Shown: positions 44,284-53,607 of the stretch, piece after piece
How the letters are laid out: each line of letters starts with the position of its first letter
How positions within the stretch are numbered: position 1 is the stretch's first letter
Source: Hymenobacter sp. BRD67
Lineage (GTDB): Bacteria; Bacteroidota; Bacteroidia; Cytophagales; Hymenobacteraceae
Length of the DNA stretch: 64,000 bases
Direction of reading: 5' to 3'
NCBI RefSeq assembly: GCF_013256425.1
Contig: NZ_CP053906.1
Span: 1 to 64,000 of the forward strand
The notes under the pieces: generated by a model
Told to the model about the DNA's origin: nothing
What the model saw: only the letters and a program-made list of their open reading frames with translations
Databases searched by the model: none
Position numbers and translations under genes: made by a program

Positions 44284-46568
44284 ATGCCCGCAACCCCTCC
44301 CCGCGCGACAACGACCCGCAGGAGCTTGACCGCTTCAAGCAATCCATTGACCTGGTAGACTATGCCACCCGGCGCCACGGCTACGACGTGAAAAAAGCCG
44401 GGCCCCGCGGCCACTGGCACCAGCTGGAAAAGGACGGCGAGATGCTTATCGTTTCCCGCAAGGGCGACCACCAGGTGTACCTGAACCCCGGCGACGACCG
44501 CGATTCGGGCTCAATTATCGACTTCGTGAAAACCCGCGAAAATCAGACACTGGGCCAGGTGCGCCAAACGTTGCGCCAGTACCTGGGTGAGTCTGACCAA
44601 TCCACTACCCCAGGCTGGCAGGCGGCCCCTTCTCCCCCACTGCCCGCCCCGGCTGCCTACGCGCCCAAGGCCACTGAACCGGCCGACGTGGAAACCGAAG
44701 CGGAGCGCCGGGCCCGCCTCGTCGCGGCCGTGATGGGGACCCACGCTGCTCTTACTGACCGCAGCTACCTGCATAACCGTCACCTCTCCAATGAGACTAT
44801 CGACAGCCCGGCCTTCCAGGGGCGGGTATTCACGAGCCAGCAGGGCAATTTCCGCAACACGGCCTTTCCCCTCTACAACGAGCACGGCATCGCTACCGTG
44901 GAGCAGCGCAACGACGATTACAAGCACTTGCTGCAGCTGCCTAAAACGGGCGTGTGGGTGTCGCACCCCACCGATGGCAAGGACACGGCCGTGCAGCGCC
45001 TGGTCGTATCGGAAAGCCCGGTGGATGCCATGAGCTATCACCAGCTGCACCACCAGGGCGCGCCGGGTCAGCCCAATACGCTGTACGTGGCTACCAGCGG
45101 CACCGTCACCGAGCGGCAGGTCGAGCTGATTCAGAAGCTTATCGACAAGCAGGAGCCGAAGGAAGTGGTGCTGGCCAATGACAACGACGCGGCTGGCCGG
45201 CGCTTCAACATGAATTACCTCAATGAACTGCAGACCCCACGCCGGGCCCGCGAAGTATCCGGGGGCCAGGTGGCTTATGACGAGGCACCGCGGCCGGTAG
45301 AGTGGCACGCCACGGCCGCCGGCAAATACCATACGGCTCTGCGGGTGGAGTTTCACCATGCGACCCGCGCCGAAGGCACCGAGCACCTGAGCCAGCTTAC
45401 CGAGCAGGTGCAGCAGCTTCGGCTTCAAGCTGGCGAGAATATAGGCCTGGAAGTGCAGCGGGCCACCCGGCAGGAAACCGTCGTACGCCTGGTTGTGCCC
45501 AACGCTGACAGCCATAGCCTGGAAGAATTGGCCCGCACCTTACATGACCAGCGCGAAACGCAGCGGGGGCAACTGGAACGCGACCCTCAGGGGCCCGGCC
45601 GCCAGCCCGAAAACTTCCTTCGCGCCGAGTATGCCATCAGCAAGGACTTTAACCGCGACCTGGAACTACTGAGCCAGGGCCTCAGCCGCGAGCAGGTGGC
45701 TCAGCAGGCGCGTGCTGACGAGCTGGCCAGGGAGCAGCAGCGCCAGGAGCGCGCCCGCCAAGAACAAGAGCAGCGGCAGCAAGTCCAGCAGCGCGAAACC
45801 GAGCGAGAGCAGGCCGCGCAGTCCCCCGAAGTCCAGCGTCGCGAGGCTGAGCAGCAGCGCCAGGCAGCGGCCCTCGGTCTCGCGGCTGTCACCGGCGACC
45901 CGGCATTGCAGCGGACCGTGCAGCTAACGGTAACCGAATCCACGCCTGCGGACGAGGCTACGCCCAGCCAAGCCCAGCAGATGCGCGAGCTGCTGCGCAT
46001 GGCCGGTGCCGCAGTGGAGCTGCGCGCTGAGACGGACCCCGCCAGTGGCCAGTTGCGCAGTGAGCTTGACGTACGCTACCATCCCCACGCCACTCCCGGC
46101 GGCGTGCGCCAGCTCAGTCAGACGCTCGATGCGCTGGATAAGTCGCCGCTCGTAACCCTCACCGAGCCCGCCGACGAGCAGGCCGAGCGCCGCCGACTGG
46201 CCGCACCTCCGGAGCAATCGGTAACGAAAACGGCCATCATCCGCATCGACGAGCCCGAGCCCCGGGCGGGCGCTACCGGCCACGCCGAAGCCGTGGCGGA
46301 GCAGCTACGCGCAGGGGGCCTGAACACCGGCTCGCTCCGCAGCGCCACCGACCCGGCTACCCACCAGCGCCACAGCGAGATTGAAGTCAGCTACCGCCTC
46401 GACCAGCCCAATCTGGCGCGCGTCAGCGCCACGCTCGACGAGGTGGCCCGCCAGGCCGGGGCCCAAGTGCACGAACACGCCAGCGACCGGGCCGAGCGCC
46501 ACCGTCTGGTGCCGAACAGCATAAATGCCAACGCCCTGGCTGGGCGCACCACCGAGCCGGAGCGGTAG
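44284..46568 (+). CDS. Toprim/DUF3991-like primase-related protein with long coiled tail
   Basis: The first 300 residues resemble plasmid proteins with a DUF3991 and a Toprim domain: DRFKQSIDLVDYATRRHGYD, then WHQLEKDGEMLIVSRKGDHQ and GSIIDFVKTRENQTLGQVRQ. The Toprim-like part has LVVSESPVDAMSYHQL and VVLANDNDAAGRRFNMNYL, with the acidic E and D-x-D residues. These are thought to act in DNA priming or nicking during transfer. After that come glutamine-rich coiled-coil segments and two similar beta/alpha repeats (VELRAETDPASGQLRSELDV, LRSATDPATHQRHSEIEVSY). The natural ATG at 44284 is in a different frame (MPATPPRA), so a small frameshift near 44303 is likely. Confidence 0.72.
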
Positions 46569-46984
46569 CATTTAGTCGACGTGCCGTCCTAGGGCCCACT
46601 AATACGCCCCGATTATATAGTTTTGCAGGAATAGCAAGCTGTCAACCATGCTGGCGATAACTGGTTTTTATTCTACTCGTGCTTTGTTCGGCCTGCTGAG
46701 GGCGGCCCGAACCCCGGCACCCGCTGCCCAACGGCCGCGGCCTATCTCTGAACGTCCGGCCCTGTTTGCGGGGCCTAAGCGAGGGTAAGTCAACTTCCTG
46801 GTATGCATCCCGCCGCCGCGTTCTGCGGTGGCTGCCCGCGGCTTGTCTTCTAGTTCCGGGTCGGGTTGCCATTTCCGGTCCCCACCCAAGGGTGGGGCGG
46901 ATACCATTTTGCATTCCCTTTCAACTTGCCACCCTCGTTATGATATCATCCGGCCACCGGCCCTTTTCTGACTTTTGCCCGGCC

Positions 46985-47200
46985 ATGAAAGGCCTGATTT
47001 TACAGCTTATTCAGGACGAGTATCAGCCTTTGCTGCAACTCCCAGCGGCTCTGCCAAGAGAGGCCTGGTCCGAGGCCGTCACCAGGGCCAACCCCATTCT
47101 GTTTTACCTCAACGACGGCGCACCCCTGATTCAAATTGGGGAAGCCTCCCGCCAGAGCCTGCTTAAATTTCTGAAACAGGAATTTGGCTCCGCGCAGTAG
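46985..47200 (+). CDS. Small hypothetical protein, 71 aa
   Basis: The short frame starts MKGLILQLIQDEYQPLLQLP and ends LLKFLKQEFGSAQ, with an internal AVTRANPILFYLNDGAPLIQ. It is soluble and helical and not recognised. A strong hairpin terminator follows 20 bases later, which supports it as a real gene. The gap before it (46569-46984) contains only a -7-like TAGTTTTG at 46617 and no gene. Confidence 0.5.
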   Translation: MKGLILQLIQDEYQPLLQLPAALPREAWSEAVTRANPILFYLNDGAPLIQIGEASRQSLLKFLKQEFGSAQ

Positions 47201-47220
47201 CTCGTCCGTAAGCTCGCTTA

Positions 47221-47250
47221 AACGCCCGATTGGTCAGCCAATCGGGCGTT
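47221..47250 (+). terminator. Hairpin terminator
   Basis: AACGCCCGATTGG and CCAATCGGGCGTT form a perfect 13-bp stem with a TCAG loop, followed by CTGCTTTT. It ends the 71-aa gene. The rest of 47251-47687 shows no gene; its AT-rich end (47570-47650) is the probable promoter region of the ArdC-like gene. Confidence 0.7.
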
Positions 47251-47687
47251 CTGCTTTTCACCAGTGGCGGTCCTGTACCCAGTGCGGAGCTACTGCCCGG
47301 CGCTAGGTATTTCGGCTCCTGTTGCCAACGCCTACCCGCCGGTCCGGCACAGGCCGCATCGCTTCCCAGGGGCGGGGTTATGCTACTTCTTTGCCGCCGG
47401 TCGCGCCGGAAAGCCTAACCCCGTCCCCGGTTCACTTAGCAGCCAGAGCCGAGCCCCCTCCCACAAAGCGGCTGTCGGCCGTACCGGCTGGCCGGCACCG
47501 CCGGCGGTATAGGAAGCCGTCATATCGCCAGCCGTGGTTCTGGCGCAAGGGGCGGTAGGGAAGGAATGTTTTGCAAAGTGCAAATAAATCAATAATTGTT
47601 GCTTTAAAGACAACAAAAATGCTAAAAATTGCGTTTAATAAGTAAGGAAACGGTTTTAAAAACAGTCACTTAGCCCCTTACTCAGCG

Positions 47688-48977
47688 ATGAAAAAGCAAA
47701 CCCGCCCCGCCGCTCAGCCCGTCACCCGCCCCGACGTGTACCAGATTGTAACTGACCGGGTAATTGCCGCGCTCGAAGCCGGTCAGATTGCCTGGCGCAA
47801 GCCCTGGCATGCGGCCTACGGACTGCCCCGCAACTACGTCAGCGGCCGGGCCTATACCGGCATCAATGCTTTTCTCTTACACCTGGTCGGCGGCACTCCC
47901 TTCTTTCTCACGTTTCGGCAGGCTCGCGAGTTAGGCGGCAACATCCGCAAGGGCGCCAAAGGGATGCCCGTGATTTACTACAACGTCACGACCCGCACGG
48001 ACAAGCAAACCGGCGAAGAAGAGAAAACGCCCTTTATCAAGTACTACACCGTCTTTTCAGTGGACGACGTGGAAGGCGTTGACATCGTTTTACCGGAGCA
48101 GCCCCAGGACCGTCCTCACGAGCCCCTGGCCGCCGCGGAAGCCCTGGTAGCCAACTGGACCGGCTGCCCGCGCATTGAGCATGGCGGCGCACAGGCTTAC
48201 TACGCGCCCGGCCCTGACTTCGTGCACGTGCCCCGCCCGGAGACCTTCGTTAGTAGCGAAGCCTATTATTCGACCCTTTTTCACGAGCTGACCCACGCCA
48301 CCGGTCACCCTCGCCGCTTGGATCGTCCCGACCTGGCCGAAGCGTTGCGCCCCAGCGGCCGCGCCGGCTATGCCCGCGAGGAGTTGACGGCTGAGATGGG
48401 CGCCGCCTTCCTCTGTGGCCACGCCGGCCTAAATCCCGCTGCTACGCTCGAAAACACGGCCGCTTACCTGCAGTTCTGGCTGGAGCAGTTGCGGGGAGAC
48501 AAAAAGCTGGTGGTACAGGCCGCCAGCCGGGCCCAGCGCGCCGCGGAGCTGATACTTGGCCAACTGACTCCCCAAGATGCGGAGCCCGACCCGCAGCCCA
48601 CGCCAACCAGCCCCGCCGGCGCGGCAGGGCTGGTAGCCAGCGAGGAAGATGCTCACCCCGTGGCTGCAGTGGCGTTACCACCCCGTCCGGCTATTCCTAC
48701 CTTGCCGCTGGTGATGTTGGGACAGGAAACCCTGCCTTCTCTGACTACGGTCGTCGTGGCCACGCAGCGCATCGAGCTGAGCCGGCTGCTGGAACACCCC
48801 GCTTTCACCTGCGAGCAGCGCCGCACGGCTACCGGCCGCATCCTGGCCGAAACCGACCCCGCCCGCTTGGGCCGCTGGCTGAGCAACATCATGCAGCGGG
48901 TGGCCGAGTGGGAAGACCACCAACTGGCCGAGGAAGCGCGGCAGAATCCCCACCCTTACCCCGGCGACGAGTGCTAA
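47688..48977 (+). CDS. ArdC-like antirestriction protein
   Basis: This 429-aa protein has an N-terminal single-strand DNA-binding domain (DVYQIVTDRVIAALEAGQIA, W-R-K-P-W) and a zincin-like metallopeptidase domain (YYSTLFHELTHATGHPRRLD) with H199-E-L-T-H203 as zinc ligands, then EELTAEMGAAFLCGHAGL. ArdC proteins protect incoming plasmid DNA from host restriction during conjugation. The last 130 residues are less conserved. Its place next to the transfer and mobilization genes fits a leading-region gene, expressed early on entry. Confidence 0.85.
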   Translation: MKKQTRPAAQPVTRPDVYQIVTDRVIAALEAGQIAWRKPWHAAYGLPRNYVSGRAYTGINAFLLHLVGGTPFFLTFRQARELGGNIRKGAKGMPVIYYNVTTRTDKQTGEEEKTPFIKYYTVFSVDDVEGVDIVLPEQPQDRPHEPLAAAEALVANWTGCPRIEHGGAQAYYAPGPDFVHVPRPETFVSSEAYYSTLFHELTHATGHPRRLDRPDLAEALRPSGRAGYAREELTAEMGAAFLCGHAGLNPAATLENTAAYLQFWLEQLRGDKKLVVQAASRAQRAAELILGQLTPQDAEPDPQPTPTSPAGAAGLVASEEDAHPVAAVALPPRPAIPTLPLVMLGQETLPSLTTVVVATQRIELSRLLEHPAFTCEQRRTATGRILAETDPARLGRWLSNIMQRVAEWEDHQLAEEARQNPHPYPGDEC

Positions 48978-49053
48978 TTCCACCGGCGGGGCCGGGGCAG
49001 TGGGGAACCGTTTCCCGGCCCCGGTTTACTGCTTTAACTTCTCCTGACCCTGT

Positions 49054-49344
49054 ATGCCTGCTTCCCCTCCCCTACCGCCCGCCGGCGCTGCTCTGCCGCC
49101 CCGGCGTTTTACGGACCTGCTGCGCCACGGCCGCTACACCTTTACCGAGCGCGAGCTGATGGAGCACCTGCGCATGACGTACCGCACCATCAAGCAGCGC
49201 GAAGCCGACCCCTCCACCCTTACCATTGCCGAGCTGCTGCGGGTCGCGGATTTGCTTAACGAGCCCGTACAGGCCATCATTGCCGTGGTCCTGGCTGAAG
49301 TGCAGGCCGAAGGTTATCCGACAGTGGGAACGCCCTCAAGCTGA
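49054..49344 (+). CDS. Small helix-turn-helix protein
   Basis: This 96-aa protein has a proline-rich start followed by FTERELMEHLRMTYRTIKQR and LTIAELLRVADLLNEPVQAI. That is a compact helix-turn-helix pattern close to XRE-type regulators. Its stop codon overlaps the inverted repeat at 49344, so it may regulate the AbiE pair that follows or be regulated with it. It starts 76 bases after the ArdC-like gene. Confidence 0.62.
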   Translation: MPASPPLPPAGAALPPRRFTDLLRHGRYTFTERELMEHLRMTYRTIKQREADPSTLTIAELLRVADLLNEPVQAIIAVVLAEVQAEGYPTVGTPSS

Positions 49345-49394
49345 ATTCTGTCAAGTTTTTACTTGTAAAAACTTGACAGAATTGCGTACTTTTG
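49344..49394 (+). promoter_or_regulatory. Inverted repeat operator and promoter of the AbiE pair
   Basis: AATTCTGTCAAGTTTTTA at 49344-49361 and its exact reverse complement at 49366-49383 form an 18-bp stem with a CTTG loop. It is followed by TACTTTTG at 49387-49394, a perfect fit to the -7 consensus TAnnTTTG. The gene starts 23 bases later. AbiEi antitoxins repress their own promoter by binding inverted repeats, so this is the expected operator; it could also end the preceding transcript. Confidence 0.65.
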
Positions 49395-49416
49395 CTTCGT
49401 CAGCTTCCAGCTTCCC

Positions 49417-50140
49417 ATGTCAAAATCCATCATGCAGCGCATCCGCCAGCAAGTTGAGGCCTTTCCAGCGGGTGAGCTGCTGACCTACGCCAGCCTGGTG
49501 ACAGAACCCGCCCAGTTTGGAGCAGTAGCTGCGGCCCTGAGCCGGCTCAGCCGGCAGGGGGTGCTGAAGCGCTACGCCAAGGGGCAGTATTACCGGCCCC
49601 AGACCAGCCGCTTCGGGGTCCTGCAGCCTTCCGAAGGAGCCGTGCTGCGCACGCTCACTTCGGCGGGCGGCGACGTCGTAGCCTACCCGGCCGGCGTCAG
49701 CCTCTACAACCAACTTGGCCTGACTACTCAGGTGCCGGCCACCACGACGGTTGCCACCCCCGGCTGCGGCGCACCCGGCCTCCGCGGGTGTCGTTCGTGA
49801 TGCGCCCGGCGCCGGAGCAGGCCAGCGACGTGCCGTTGCTGCAGTGGCTGGAAGTGCTGCGCGACCTGCGCCACATCCCCGATACCAGCCCGGACCAGGT
49901 GCTGGCTCGGGTGCAGCGCGAAATTAAGGGACTCGCCCCCACTGCCCGGCGGCGCCTGACCGAGCTGGCTGCCCGCCAGGCGCCCCCCGCGCCCGCGCCG
50001 TGCTCGGCGCGCTGCTGGAGCGGCAAGCCGATAAAAAAGGCGCTGCCCAGTTGCGGGCTACCCTTAATCCCCTGACCACTTACCGCCTCGGCCTCAGCGC
50101 TGCAGCCTTGCCCAACCGCGCCGCGTGGAACATCCAATGA
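49417..50140 (+). pseudogene. AbiEi-like (DUF6088) antitoxin, two frameshifts
   Basis: The first frame carries the DNA-binding winged helix: MSKSIMQRIRQQVEAFPAGE, ALSRLSRQGVLKRYAKGQYY, and AYPAGVSLYNQLGLTTQVPA. Near 49780 the frame changes to RVSFVMRPAPEQASDVPLLQ and WLEVLRDLRHIPDTSPDQVL. Near 50000 it changes again to ALLGALLERQADKKGAAQLR, ending NIQ with the stop overlapping the toxin ATG (ATGA). Joined length is about 240 aa. AbiEi represses the operon and counters the toxin without direct contact (type IV system). Confidence 0.75.
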
Positions 50141-51099
50141 CCCTGCACGAGAGCCCTGAATTTAGCGAAATCCTGCTGGCCACAGCCCAGCAGATGGGCC
50201 TGCCCGAAGCGTTTATCGAGAAAGACTATTGGGTGACCTATGTGCTGCGGGCGCTGGCCGATTCCCCTTATCGCGAGCAGCTGGTGTTCAAGGGCGGCAC
50301 GGCCCTGTCCAAGGCCTATGGGCTGGTGAAGCGCTTTTCCGAAGACGTGGATCTGGCCATCGCCGGGACCGAGGGCTGGACGGGCGGGCAGGTTAAGAAG
50401 CTCATGGACGCCGGCGCCAAGCATATTACCCAGGGCCTGATGGCCGTAGTGGAGCCGGGCGTGACCATACGCGGCAGCCACTTTCGCAAAACGCTTCACC
50501 AGTTTCCCATGACGGTCAGCGCCCTACCCGGCGGGCAGGTGCGGCCGGGCGCGGTGCTGCTCGAAGTCAACGCCTTCGCCCGCCCCCACCCCAGTCAATG
50601 GCGGCCGGTACAGTCCTACGCCGGCCAGTTCCTGACCCAGCGCGGTGAGCTGGAACTGGTGGCGCAGTACGGCCTGGTCCCGTTTGAAGTGTTGGTGCTG
50701 GCTTTGGAACGCACGCTGGTGGAGAAGATTCTGGCGCTGGTGCGCGCGGGCTATGCCCCCGACCCGCTCACCGAGCTGCAGGCCAAAATCCGCCACGCCT
50801 ACGACCTGCACCAGCTGCTCCAGCAACCCGCCCAGCAAGCCTTTCTAGTCGGCGCGGCGTTCGAGACGCTCCTGGCTGAAGTGCGCGCCGACGATGCCCG
50901 TAACCAGGAGTTTCAGGGCGACTGGGCCACCCAGCCGCTGGCTGAAGCCCGGTTATTTAGCGATGGAGGTAGCACCTGGCAGCAACTTGTGCCGACCTAC
51001 CAGGGCGCTTTTCGGCAGCTTGTCTACGGCGGGTTGCCGCCCACAGGGGACATCCAGCGGACCCTGGGCCAGGTGGGTGCCCGCCTACGGGACTTCTAG
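50137..51099 (+). CDS. AbiEii/AbiGii nucleotidyltransferase toxin
   Basis: This 320-aa protein has the AbiEii motif pattern: FIEKDYWVTYVLRAL, VFKGGTALSKAYGLVKRFSE and DVDLAI. The G-G-T-A-L-S and D-V-D form the nucleotidyltransferase core, and LVEKILALVRAGYAPD follows. Such toxins transfer nucleotides to tRNA and stop growth; on plasmids they give addiction or phage abortive infection. The ATG at 50137 overlaps the antitoxin stop. An upstream in-frame ATG at 50125 is less likely because of this overlap. Confidence 0.88.
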   Translation: MTLHESPEFSEILLATAQQMGLPEAFIEKDYWVTYVLRALADSPYREQLVFKGGTALSKAYGLVKRFSEDVDLAIAGTEGWTGGQVKKLMDAGAKHITQGLMAVVEPGVTIRGSHFRKTLHQFPMTVSALPGGQVRPGAVLLEVNAFARPHPSQWRPVQSYAGQFLTQRGELELVAQYGLVPFEVLVLALERTLVEKILALVRAGYAPDPLTELQAKIRHAYDLHQLLQQPAQQAFLVGAAFETLLAEVRADDARNQEFQGDWATQPLAEARLFSDGGSTWQQLVPTYQGAFRQLVYGGLPPTGDIQRTLGQVGARLRDF

Positions 51100-51135
51100 G
51101 TGGCTAAGCCGCAGAATGAAATGGCTGCCCCTCCC

Positions 51136-51617
51136 CTACTTCCCCCTGGCGGGCGGGCCGTGCTGCAGATAATAATTAACCGCTTCGTCGACCAGCTCTT
51201 TCAGGTACACGCGCCGGCTGTGGTGCATGAGCTCCTCGTGGATGTAGGCTAGGGCGGCCCGCTGCGTTTCCCCTTCCAGACGAATCAGCGAGGGCTGCAG
51301 CCCAGTAGAGGCACCTTCTGCAACTTCCGGGGCAGCCGCTTTGGGCGGCCGTCCCCTCCCCTTCTTGGGGCCGGGGCTATCGGGGCCGCTGGGCGGGGAG
51401 ATATGGCCTCCGGAGTGGCAACCGGTGCTTCTGCTTGGACCGGTGCGGCGGCCACGCGTGGCGCCGCAACCGGCATAGGCTCCGGGGCCGGGTCGGGTGT
51501 AGGCGCCGGAGCTACCGGCTCAACCGCCACGGGCGCGGCCGGCATGTGGCCGGGCTGTCCGCGCAGCATGGACATCTTCTCGTCCGTGGAGATTTTCAGG
51601 CGTTGAATCTTGGCCAT
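51136..51617 (-). pseudogene. ParA partner protein with helical C-terminus, frameshifted
   Basis: The first frame starts MAKIQRLKISTDEKMSMLRG and runs through a long proline/alanine-rich linker. Near 51290-51360 (GC-rich) it shifts to LQPSLIRLEGETQRAALAYI and HSRRVYLKELVDEAVNYYLQ, ending GPPARGK at 51136. The end looks like a ribbon-helix-helix or similar DNA-binding tail. The start overlaps the ParA stop by one base, so it is the second gene of a partition-type operon, equivalent to ParB/TraB-like partners. Confidence 0.55.
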
Positions 51618-52345
51618 TACGCGACGAGTTCAGAGGTGAGTTGGGCACGGGCAATGAGTTCGTCGCACAGGGCGCGTACTTCGGCTTCCACGGCGGCATC
51701 AGCCCCCACCGCCCGGCGGTAGGCCGGGTTGAGGTAGCTGTAGCGCGTCGACAGGCGCTTGTAGCAGCCAAGCTGGCGCAGAGAGGCCTGCAGGCGCGGC
51801 AAGCCCAGGGCGTCGGTGAATTCGTCCATGTCCTTTTCTTCTTTGAGGTTGGTGCGGTGCGAATGCACGCCGAAGAACTGGAAGTCCAGCCCCTGCTCCC
51901 GCGAGAGCCGGGCAATCTCCTGCAGCAGCTGCATAAAGGAAATCGTGGCCAGGCGTTCGGCATCGGAGGCGCCCACGGGCACGAGCACCACGTTGGCGCC
52001 GCTGAGCACGTCAATCATGGCCGTGTCATCGGAGCGGCCCGGCACGTCGATGAATACCACGTCGTAGTCGTCGCTCACTTCGTCCAAGCGGTCGTACACT
52101 TGACCCATGCCCACGGATTCGAGCGCATAAGGAAAAGCGGGCTCGGCCAGGGTGCCAGCAAGGCGCTCCTGCTCCACGCTGGGCTGGTCGTTGGTGAGGC
52201 GCACCCCAGCAAGGGTTTGCTGGGAGTCGGCATCGACGACGAGCACGCGGTAGCCATAGTCGGCCGAGAGCGCCCCGGCCAGCACGGTGATGAGGGTACT
52301 CTTTCCAATGCCGCCCTTCTGGTTGGCAACGCAGATGATTTTCAT
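51617..52345 (-). CDS. parA: ParA-like ATPase
   Basis: This 242-aa protein has the deviant Walker A KGGIGKST at residues 10-17, then VLVVDADSQQ, YDVVFIDVPGRSDD with the Walker B aspartate, and VPVGASDAERL. ParA ATPases position and segregate plasmids; in Bacteroidetes conjugative elements the TraA protein is of the same type. It is co-transcribed with the partner gene. The 770-base region upstream contains AT-rich DNA, tandem repeats and inverted repeats that may be the partition site. Confidence 0.88.
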   Translation of the reverse strand: MKIICVANQKGGIGKSTLITVLAGALSADYGYRVLVVDADSQQTLAGVRLTNDQPSVEQERLAGTLAEPAFPYALESVGMGQVYDRLDEVSDDYDVVFIDVPGRSDDTAMIDVLSGANVVLVPVGASDAERLATISFMQLLQEIARLSREQGLDFQFFGVHSHRTNLKEEKDMDEFTDALGLPRLQASLRQLGCYKRLSTRYSYLNPAYRRAVGADAAVEAEVRALCDELIARAQLTSELVA

Positions 52346-52389
52346 AAAGCAGGGAACTAACGGGTAAAGCCGCGGCGGGCGTAAGCAGT

Positions 52390-52680
52390 TTGCAAATAAA
52401 GCAGCTTATTTCTCGGTTTTCAAAATTACTTGTAAACTTGTTTTTTTATTTCCTAAAAAATAAAATTTCTATCTAACAAATAAATAAACTTCTTAATTTA
52501 CGAAATTCCTTATTACTAATTTTTCAAGAAATGTAGTTAACAAATTTCTTAGTAAACATTAATCAAAAGCTCTTAAGAAACTTATTTCCTGAAATCTTAA
52601 GAAACAAAGCGCACTACGGAACGTAAAGCAGCCTGGATGCAAGTCATGTCTTAATTGTTTTCCTTATTTCCTAAGAAATA
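52390..52680. other. AT-rich region with repeated TTTCTTAAGAAA-like motifs
   Basis: This stretch is strongly AT-rich and gene-free. CTTAAGAAAC occurs twice as a direct repeat near 52573 and 52597, and TTATTTCCTAAGAAATAA and related half-sites (TTTCTTA, TTTCCTA) occur repeatedly. It lies upstream of parA and could be its promoter and operator or part of an origin. Bases 52681-52890 show nothing more. Confidence 0.4.
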
Positions 52681-52890
52681 AAAAACATTTAATCATCTTC
52701 CATAAAGCTAGCCAACTGCTTCCCACGGATGCCGCCAAGCATTCATGACCAGCAACAGTTATGGGATTTAACAAGTGTAGCAGCTTACCTCATCCGGTAG
52801 CGGAAGCACTGCCGGCCCTACCAATGACAATCAAGTGTCTCGTCCAAGCAGGGTAAGCACAGCTTGCCCTTCAAACGATCACTAGTTTAG

Positions 52891-52990
52891 GTAGCAGGGT
52901 AGTTAGCCAGGTAGCAGGGTAGTTAGCCAGGTAGCAGGGTAGTTAGCTAGGTAGCAGGGTAGTTAGCCAGGTAGCAGGGTAGTTAGCAAG
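52891..52990. repeat. Five tandem 20-bp repeats
   Basis: GTAGCAGGGTAGTTAGCCAG is repeated five times head to tail at 52891, 52911, 52931, 52951 and 52971; only the third and fifth units each differ, at one base near the end. The 20-bp period puts each unit about two helical turns apart on one DNA face, as in iterons or partition sites bound by a repeat-binding protein. It lies between parA and the mobilization genes. Confidence 0.85.
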
Positions 52991-52993
52991 AAG

Positions 52994-53056
52994 ACTATCA
53001 TTTAATTGAGCTAACGCGCTGATTAAATGATAGTTATTTATCAACAGAGTTGATAA
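52994..53056. repeat. Two inverted repeats upstream of the mobilization genes, candidate oriT
   Basis: ACTATCATTTAAT (52994-53006) and ATTAAATGATAGT (53022-53034) form a perfect 13-bp inverted repeat with a 15-base spacer. TTATCAAC (53038-53045) and GTTGATAA (53049-53056) follow. Inverted repeats just ahead of a relaxase operon are typical of oriT. No nick-site consensus was recognised, so the role is inferred from position. Confidence 0.5.
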
Positions 53057-53114
53057 GTGATAAAGTGTAGCTCTAAATGCTTGACAGACAGTTGTAAGTA
53101 GTTAAAACCACGGT

Positions 53115-53603
53115 ATGCAGGACCAGAACTCACCATTGCGGCCATCGGTAAGAAGTAACCCGGCCGTGAAGCACGTCACCGTCAGCGGACCGGCGCACCG
53201 GCAGGTAGGGGTAGAGTCGGCCCGGCTGGGTCTTACCCGGACGGAGTACGCCGACGCGGCCATTCGCTACTTCGCCGAGCGAGGCCTGAACCCGGTGGAG
53301 GCCCGGGCGCGGGAAGGTCAGCTCATCATGGCGGAAATCAAGAGGCTGGGCGACCGGGTGTTCTCCTACCTACAGGAGCAGGAGCGGGGACTGCTCCTGG
53401 AAATGGTGCGCTCCCAGCTGCGCCAGCAGGCGGTGCAGGAGCAAGCGCTACGGGTAGTGGAGAATTTATTAGCCCCGGAAGGAGGGGAGGCGCTGCAACG
53501 AATTCAACAGAAAAATCGAGCACGCATTGCGGAAGCGGTAGCAGCCGGGCTGGCGGCTCTGGATATAAAGGCACTAAGTAAGCCACGCAAAAGCGGGAAC
53601 TGA
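53115..53603 (+). CDS. BfmA/BtgA-like mobilization accessory protein
   Basis: This 162-aa protein has a ribbon-helix-helix-like segment (VKHVTVSGPAHRQVGVESAR, LGLTRTEYADAAIRYFAERG, then LNPVEARAREGQ), the pattern of BfmA/BtgA proteins of Bacteroidetes mobilizable elements. The C-terminal half is a long helix. It would bind oriT and recruit the relaxase. The relaxase gene follows after 4 bases. Confidence 0.7.
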   Translation: MQDQNSPLRPSVRSNPAVKHVTVSGPAHRQVGVESARLGLTRTEYADAAIRYFAERGLNPVEARAREGQLIMAEIKRLGDRVFSYLQEQERGLLLEMVRSQLRQQAVQEQALRVVENLLAPEGGEALQRIQQKNRARIAEAVAAGLAALDIKALSKPRKSGN

Positions 53604-53607
53604 AGCG

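Noticed and set aside
52891-52990. CRISPR array
   Set aside because: The 20-bp units are directly head to tail with no spacers and no cas gene is nearby.
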